This document shows, piece after piece, positions 61,429 through 64,000 of a stretch of DNA of 64,000 nt. Origin of the DNA: Sipunculus nudus (Eukaryota; Annelida; Sipuncula; Golfingiida; Sipunculidae); contig CM049318.1 in NCBI GenBank assembly GCA_026874595.1, positions 53,981,250 through 54,045,249 on the forward strand. The letters run 5' to 3'. The notes under the pieces were generated by a model. The model saw only the letters and a list, made by a program, of their open reading frames with translations, did not search any database and was not told the DNA's origin. The translations under genes were made by a program, and so were the position numbers. How positions within the stretch are numbered: the stretch's first letter is position 1; each line of letters starts with the position of its first letter.

Positions 61429-61488
<60 letters not shown>
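61429..61488. repeat. (TA)n microsatellite
   Basis: About 29 TA units directly upstream of the exon-1 fragment. Confidence 0.95.
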
Positions 61489-61491
<3 letters not shown>

Positions 61492-61511
61492 TCCTTCCAT
61501 TACTATGCCAT

Positions 61512-61830
61512 CAGCAGAGAACCCGCTCACTTGTGAGACAGAGCAGCTGCGGCGGAACCACGTGTACCATGGTTAGCCGACACAGATGAGGTGTACTGGT
61601 ATGATTAACTTTTCATTTATACTTAATTTCTAACCTTAGCATGCACATCTGCAGTATTCTATTTGCATTCTACGTAACAGCGCGGTGGCAGTCGCTTCCT
61701 CTGATACAATGTGCTTGTGTCACAAGGCCCGGTCGCTACCCCACATGCGGCTGCTGGGTGTGTAATCATATTCATGGCTGGGTCAAAACAAAAACGCGCT
61801 CGTTTGAGAGTGATACACGGCCGTAGGACA
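61512..61830 (+). pseudogene. Fragment of PGRP exon 1 plus intron-1 sequence
   Basis: 61512-61598 matches the 3' part of exon 1 (41168-41254): AGAACCCGCTCACTTGTGAG, CAGCTGCGGCGG and GTTAGCCGACA. An indel then brings TGA into frame. The GGTATG at the former donor is kept, and the following 230 bp matches intron 1 including the 41360-41565 segment. The signal-peptide part and all later exons are absent. The 5' break falls near the (TA)n tract. Confidence 0.8.
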
Positions 61831-62395
61831 CAAGATTCCTATTTAGGCTGCAGATCGTGAAAACAATTGAAATCACTGTGTCCCGACCTTGAGTCCCAAA
61901 TGTTAAAGACAGACAGCTATTGATCTTCAAGCTACATATATTCGATGTCATTAATTTAAAACGAATGGCTTCATCCACCACCAAGGAAATTTAATAAAAT
62001 GTTATTACCAATATCTTAAATGCTGACGGGTCTCCATCAACCAGGAATCGGTTGTCTTTACATTGTTTTCAACAAAGATGATCACAGGTTAAATTTTGTT
62101 CAAAATCCGTGACCCATATTCTAATGAACCATGAAAGCTGCTATACATCTTTTCCTTAAATATTAACAAAGACCGAAATAATTATAGTGTGTTTTTTTTT
62201 ATTCAGTAAGGTATGTTACTGTCCCATAAGGCCATAAGTATTCGTGCTCTTATTATGGGGGCGTCTAATACTAGTAGAACGCATTATTTCCTTCACAATG
62301 CTAGTTGCATCGGCTATTTCTTAATCATTAATTAAAAAAAAGTTATAGAAGGACTTTTTTCCCATCAGCTATCCAAAGGGGATCAATATAAAACT
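61831..62395. other. Gene-free stretch
   Basis: Nothing recognised. Confidence 0.4.
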
Positions 62396-62399
62396 AAAA

Positions 62400-62705
62400 T
62401 GTTATGTTGAGTATATGGTACAGTTTCAAGTTTTATATACAGGAAACTTTGACAAGGATACGGACAGTCGATATGTAAATAAAATCTTTACTTGAGCATT
62501 TGTATTTTTTACTTAGAATGCCCTTGGGCTGATATAGTAATTCCTATTTGGTCTGATATACCCCCCTTCCCGTAATGAACGTGTGTCTGTGTGTGTGTGT
62601 GTGTATGGTGGGAGGGGTTGGAAGGTTCTGAGCCCCCAGTAATATGATGGAGGTAATAAGTACTAGTATACTGTGATATACCTTAAATACTTTACCCTGT
62701 ACAGA
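62400..62705 (+). repeat. Fragment of the post-minisatellite block
   Basis: GTACAGTTTCAAGTTTTATA, ACTTTGACAAGGATACGG, GGTTCTGAGCCCCCAGTA and TATGATGGAGGTAATAAGTA match 11765-12030 and partly 22640-22760 in order. Confidence 0.75.
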
Positions 62706-62709
62706 CATT

Positions 62710-63500
62710 AAATCAAAATTTAAGGGGAAATATGACACTTTTTTTCTATTAATTGAATTTCTTATATATTTTGCACATATCGACATGCCATACTTTCTAA
62801 AACTTTGAAATAAAATTTGTGTTTATTTAAGCATTATATTAGGTTGAAGTTGATATTATAACCAACGGGGCAACAAAAATTATATGTTTTAGAAAACTGA
62901 CCGATAGATTATCCATATATCCTATTTAGTCATGCAAAATTCAATATATATCTGATTAAAAAAAACAAAAATGTATATGTCAATAGGTTAAATTTTAAAA
63001 TATCATGAAAAAATGATCATTCTGGAGATTACTAGTTTAGTAAAGCAATAAAAAGTTGGCGATTGTGAGACAGAGAGCCAGTCTACACATAAACGGATGC
63101 TGGCGTCAACGATATGTAATCGGCTTTTAAAATGCCAAGACCAAAAGAAAAAAATTTATAAATATCAACATTAAAAAAATCTGTATTTACTAATTTTCTC
63201 TTTAGAGTTCAACATCAATTTCACCTAAAATCATGGTGATACATGTATTTATGTTCTGTTTTGTCATCTATTTGCAACTCTCAAAACTGACACTTGACAA
63301 GATCGCCAATGGTATGTACCTGCAGTTGAGCCTTTTCTGATGATAGTCTTTTTGACAATATCTTAGTCAAAATGTGTGACTGGTCATAAAATTAATAAAT
63401 AAAGCCATTTCGCTGTGAATTTCTACAGTTTTTGCTCATTCTAGTTACTTTTCTCAAATGAAGCACTGAAGCGATATATTTGTTTATAACAACATACCTA
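62710..63500. other. Gene-free stretch
   Basis: Nothing recognised. Confidence 0.4.
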
Positions 63501-63509
63501 ACAAACGGC

Positions 63510-63824
63510 TAGGGGCGTCAATATAAGGGGGGATGGGGGTATAATACCCCCCACTTTTCGGTAAGGGGGGGGGGGAGGTCAATGTAACCCCCCCCCCTTT
63601 TCAGAGGATAATATTGTAATATGGCAAACGAAATATATTAATAAATAGAATTAAAGACTTTGGATCTAATTACTAAAACATGTTATATCTAACCTTGCTT
63701 AGAATTCTCAAAATAACTTATTTTCTGAACAATTATAAATATTTGAAATATGATCATGTATATATATATATATATAATAATTATATATATATGGTTGAAT
63801 ATGCCACTCACGTAAGCTGAAAAA

Positions 63825-63870
<46 letters not shown>

Positions 63871-63923
63871 CATACAAAGTCACTCCCCCCCCCCCCACCC
63901 TGGAAGAAAAATTGACGCCTCTG
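63510..63923. mobile_element. hAT MITE with perfect 8-bp target duplication
   Basis: Termini are TAGGGGCGTCAAT and, complemented, CAGAGGCGTCAAT: a 13-bp inverted repeat with two differences. It is flanked by CAAACGGC on both sides (63502-63509 and 63924-63931), the 8-bp duplication expected of hAT. The 414-bp interior has poly-G/C sections and (TA)n tracts (63759-63775, 63831-63866) and encodes nothing. Confidence 0.85.
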
Positions 63924-64000
63924 CAAACGGCAAAATATGTCTAGCCTCATGACAATATTTTCAACCAGAAAATGTTAGTATGCATTGTCCTCATTAGTCA

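Overview
The window is eukaryotic nuclear DNA. It is AT-rich and has interrupted genes with GT/AG introns, many (TA)n, (GA)n and poly-G/C tracts, and a dense load of mobile elements. The one clear host gene is a secreted, apparently catalytic peptidoglycan recognition protein. The element mix is an L1/Tx1-like LINE, a ZMYM1/DUF4371-type hAT relic, tRNA-derived SINE pieces, hAT and TA-flanked MITEs, and internally tandem-repeated dispersed elements. Together these suggest an invertebrate, most plausibly a bivalve mollusc. I cannot name the species from sequence alone.

Layout. 0-3 kb: a 1,012-bp foldback element (381-1392) with 25-bp perfect terminal inverted repeats, built largely from TTGGT/ACCAA words. 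3-13 kb: a chain of divergent repeat families (AC1, B, AC2), then an inverted LINE relic whose ORF1 carries zinc knuckles and a NADAR (YbiA-like) domain, then a ~36-bp minisatellite and a downstream block. 17-24 kb: a second copy of that chain. It differs by an inserted LINE 3' end and by a degenerate copy of exon 1 of the recognition-protein gene. 13.8-15.3 kb: a GC-ended hAT-like non-autonomous element. 25-36 kb: further dispersed repeats, a 63-bp-arm hairpin, a minus-strand LTR element with a tRNA-Leu-type primer site, an inverted third copy of the minisatellite block, and a 277-bp tandem array carrying the palindrome GGTGGCGCCACC. 37.5-45.1 kb: the four-exon recognition-protein gene, with an inverted copy of its 5' leader 3.4 kb upstream. 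45-58 kb: mostly gene-poor, with a LINE C-terminal scrap, a SINE and a decayed hAT transposase on the minus strand. 58.3-61.3 kb: a near-perfect 1,498-bp tandem duplication. 61.5-64 kb: another exon-1 fragment, a repeat-block fragment and a hAT MITE with a perfect 8-bp target duplication.

Functionally only one gene looks intact: a signal peptide, then a cysteine-rich TSP1-like domain, then an amidase-type PGRP domain, read from four phase-compatible exons. Everything else recognisable is mobile-element protein, decayed to different degrees. The two most interesting observations are the NADAR domain inside a LINE ORF1, and the repeated dispersal of the first exon and leader of the innate-immunity gene among repeat blocks.
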